Below, one piece after another: positions 62,271 to 64,000 of a stretch of 64,000 bases of DNA. Below the pieces are notes generated by a model. It was not told the origin of the DNA, did no database searches, and saw only the letters and a list, made by a program, of their open reading frames with translations. A program made the position numbers and the translations under genes. The stretch is taken from positions 1,302,001-1,366,000 of the forward strand of contig NZ_CP081942.1 of assembly GCF_020386635.1 (NCBI RefSeq). Direction: 5' to 3'. Position 1 is the first letter of the stretch. Every line of letters begins with the position of its first letter. This stretch comes from Pseudomonas sp. MM211 (GTDB lineage Bacteria > Pseudomonadota > Gammaproteobacteria > Pseudomonadales > Pseudomonadaceae).

Positions 62271-63167
62271 ATGCTAGGGCGCTTCTCTCTTTTCCTGGGA
62301 CTCTGTGCGTTTGCCTGTCAGGCAAGTGCGCTGACCGTCTACAAGTACACCGATGCCAATGGCGTGGTCACCTACAGTGATCAGGCTGCGCCCGGTGCGA
62401 AGGTGTTCGTGTTCAGCGACCGCATGGTCGAGAAACTCGATAACCAGGTGAAGCTGGAAACCCGCAAGCACGCTGCCGGCGAGACTCTGTTGGTGCGTAA
62501 CGATCTGTACGCGCCCGTTCAGGTGGAGCTCAAACTCGAGAAGGTCGCCAACGCCAGTGGCGTACCGGCAAAACCGATCAGCTGGGTGCTGCCGCCGCGT
62601 AGCGAGATACGTCTGGCCACCCTGGCGCCGCTCGATCCCTCCAAGCCGTTGCGCTATACGCCGAAGCTGAGTTACGCCCTGGGTGACCCGCGGCTGCTGC
62701 CGACCAAGAATAGCTACCCACTGCCGTGGCAGGGTGGACCGTTTCGCCTGACTCAAGGTGCCAATGGCCAGTACAGCCATTTCACCCCCAAAGGTCGCTA
62801 CGCCCTGGACATCGCCATGCCCGAGGGCACGCCGATTGTCGCCGCGCGTAGCGGGATCGTGGTGAAGACCGAGAACGCCCAGAGCGGGCGTGGAGACAAC
62901 CCCTCCGGCAACTTCGTACGCATCCTCCACGACGACGGCACCATGGGCGTCTACCTGCACCTGATGCAGGGCTCAGTGAGCGTTCGTGAAGGCCAGCGCC
63001 TCGCCGCCGGCGCATCCATCGCCCGTTCTGGCAATACCGGCAACAGTACCGGCCCGCACCTGCACTTCGTGGTGCAGCGCAACGTCGGCATGGCGCTGGA
63101 ATCGATTCCCTTCGAGTTCAGCCAGCCGGTGGACAGCCTGCCCAACTTCGCCGTGGGCGGCGATTGA
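62271..63167 (+). CDS. DUF4124 / M23-family peptidase
   Basis: 298 residues. Signal peptide ending SALT, then a DUF4124 domain (VYKYTDANGVVTYSDQAAPG). A beta-rich middle part and a C-terminal LytM/M23 domain follow, with YALDIAMPEGTPIVAARSG (Asp ligand), NFVRILHDDGTMGVYLHL and the HLHF motif after GNTGNSTGP. The first zinc His seems to be in QYSHFTPKGR. Likely a periplasmic peptidoglycan endopeptidase or regulator. The 189 bases before it show nothing else. Confidence 0.9.
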   Translation: MLGRFSLFLGLCAFACQASALTVYKYTDANGVVTYSDQAAPGAKVFVFSDRMVEKLDNQVKLETRKHAAGETLLVRNDLYAPVQVELKLEKVANASGVPAKPISWVLPPRSEIRLATLAPLDPSKPLRYTPKLSYALGDPRLLPTKNSYPLPWQGGPFRLTQGANGQYSHFTPKGRYALDIAMPEGTPIVAARSGIVVKTENAQSGRGDNPSGNFVRILHDDGTMGVYLHLMQGSVSVREGQRLAAGASIARSGNTGNSTGPHLHFVVQRNVGMALESIPFEFSQPVDSLPNFAVGGD

Positions 63168-63224
63168 GGCGCTAGACACCCAGCCTTCAATCCGTTTTCC
63201 AGTGTCCTGCAGGTATGCGCCGTG

Positions 63225-63968
63225 TCAGGCTTTGCTGAGGCGGCAACTGAGTGCGCAGTGGTCGGAGACGCCGGTACTCATGCTGGCGTTTTCCAGCCGG
63301 TAGCCCGCCGTGTGGAACAGCCCATCGACCATGAACGGAATATCTCCAGCGCGGTGCAGCGAACCGTCGATGCTGCTGGTGTAGTGCGCCGGTATGCCAT
63401 CGATGAAGTGCTCGGCGATCAAGTCGAAGGTAGCGCGGCCGCGCGGGGCGTTGAAGTCGCCTACCAGCAGCAGGTCGCCAGCCTGTTGTGCCTGCGCCTG
63501 AGCCAGCTGGATCAGCTTGCCAGCGCTTTCTCGCTGGTACGCCGTGGAGGTGCCGAGTGGGGTCACGTTGAGATGGGTCACTGCGATGCGCAGGCCCCGG
63601 ACGGTGCCCGTCAGCATGACTTCGGCGATGCTTAGCGGATCAGCGGTGCGCTGGCCTTGCGTGCTGAAAAAGGTTATTTCGCGAATGCCTTGCGCGCTGC
63701 CTGAATAGTAGTCGGCGACCACGTCCGTCAACGCTTCGTCGTGGGCGATCATACCGATGCCGACCACATCCGAAGGGCCTTCCCCCGGATAGCGCACCAT
63801 GGGCGCGAACGACATGCGGCCACCCATCAGGGCTTCGAAGAATGGAATGTCGCGCTCGCAGAGTTCCTGCAGGCAGAGCAGATCCGGGCGTTCACGATTA
63901 ACGAAAGCCTCGACTCGCGGCAGGTGTCTGGAGCGTTCGATATTGATGGAAGCGATGTTGAGTGACAT
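63225..63968 (-). CDS. Endonuclease/exonuclease/phosphatase family protein
   Basis: 247 residues. EEP motifs: IASINIERSRHLPRV, LLCLQELCERD with metal-binding Glu, IAVTHLNVTP, LLLVGDFNAPRG and the final VSDHCALSC with catalytic His. No signal peptide. It is not closely like the EEP protein at 59246-60106. It is convergent with the M23 gene across 57 bases. The substrate is unknown. Confidence 0.88.
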   Translation of the reverse strand: MSLNIASINIERSRHLPRVEAFVNRERPDLLCLQELCERDIPFFEALMGGRMSFAPMVRYPGEGPSDVVGIGMIAHDEALTDVVADYYSGSAQGIREITFFSTQGQRTADPLSIAEVMLTGTVRGLRIAVTHLNVTPLGTSTAYQRESAGKLIQLAQAQAQQAGDLLLVGDFNAPRGRATFDLIAEHFIDGIPAHYTSSIDGSLHRAGDIPFMVDGLFHTAGYRLENASMSTGVSDHCALSCRLSKA

Positions 63969-64000
63969 GTGATCAGTAGGCGATTACGGCATGGAAGGTA

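Overview
The window is typical of a Pseudomonas chromosome: high GC, dense operons with ATGA/GTGA/TGATG overlaps, and a run of cytochrome c4, dsbA, endonuclease/exonuclease/phosphatase and GGDEF genes arranged as at PA5490-PA5487 of P. aeruginosa. I recognise no tRNA, rRNA, CRISPR array or insertion sequence. The species cannot be fixed from the sequence alone.

Left part (1-15.5 kb). A 5'-end fragment of one FecI-type sigma factor is followed by a complete iron cell-surface-signalling unit on the minus strand: fecI-like sigma, fecR-like anti-sigma, and a TonB-dependent receptor with an N-terminal signalling domain. The receptor frame is interrupted by one missing base. Then come small housekeeping and stress genes: dodecin, two DUF1161 periplasmic proteins, an LLM-class flavin oxidoreductase, OsmC, a lipoprotein, a lipoprotein aminopeptidase, a HAD phosphatase and a membrane protein. 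A MacAB/PvdRT-OpmQ-like tripartite exporter follows.

Middle part (15.5-57.4 kb). This is one large type VI secretion locus closely resembling the H1-T6SS (HSI-I) of P. aeruginosa. On the minus strand, read in transcription order, it runs tssA, tssB, tssC, hcp, tagJ, tssE, tssF, tssG, a PAAR-like toxin with a propeller-like neighbour, clpV, a VgrG with a metallopeptidase tail, a lipoprotein, a DUF2169 adaptor and a PAAR-like WHH nuclease toxin with its SUKH immunity gene. It ends in a 5-kb array of displaced toxin and immunity cassettes. On the plus strand it runs fha1, tssJ, tssK, tssL, tssM, tagF, pppA, ppkA, tagT, tagS, tagR, tagQ, so the whole threonine-phosphorylation switch is present. 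tssM carries a one-base frameshift.

The array at 15.5-20.3 kb is the most striking part. It holds orphan immunity genes (DUF7660-like, SUKH-like, YezG-like, two PoNi), one PoNe DNase toxin cut off from its PAAR part, and three toxin/PAAR remnants. All lie in the same orientation and are linked by long direct repeats to the intact toxin upstream. It reads as a record of successive replacements of the toxin tail, with immunity genes kept after their toxins were lost.

Right part (57.8-64 kb). Core genes: cytochrome c4, dsbA, an EEP-family hydrolase, a GGDEF diguanylate cyclase, a DUF4124/M23 peptidase and a second EEP-family protein.
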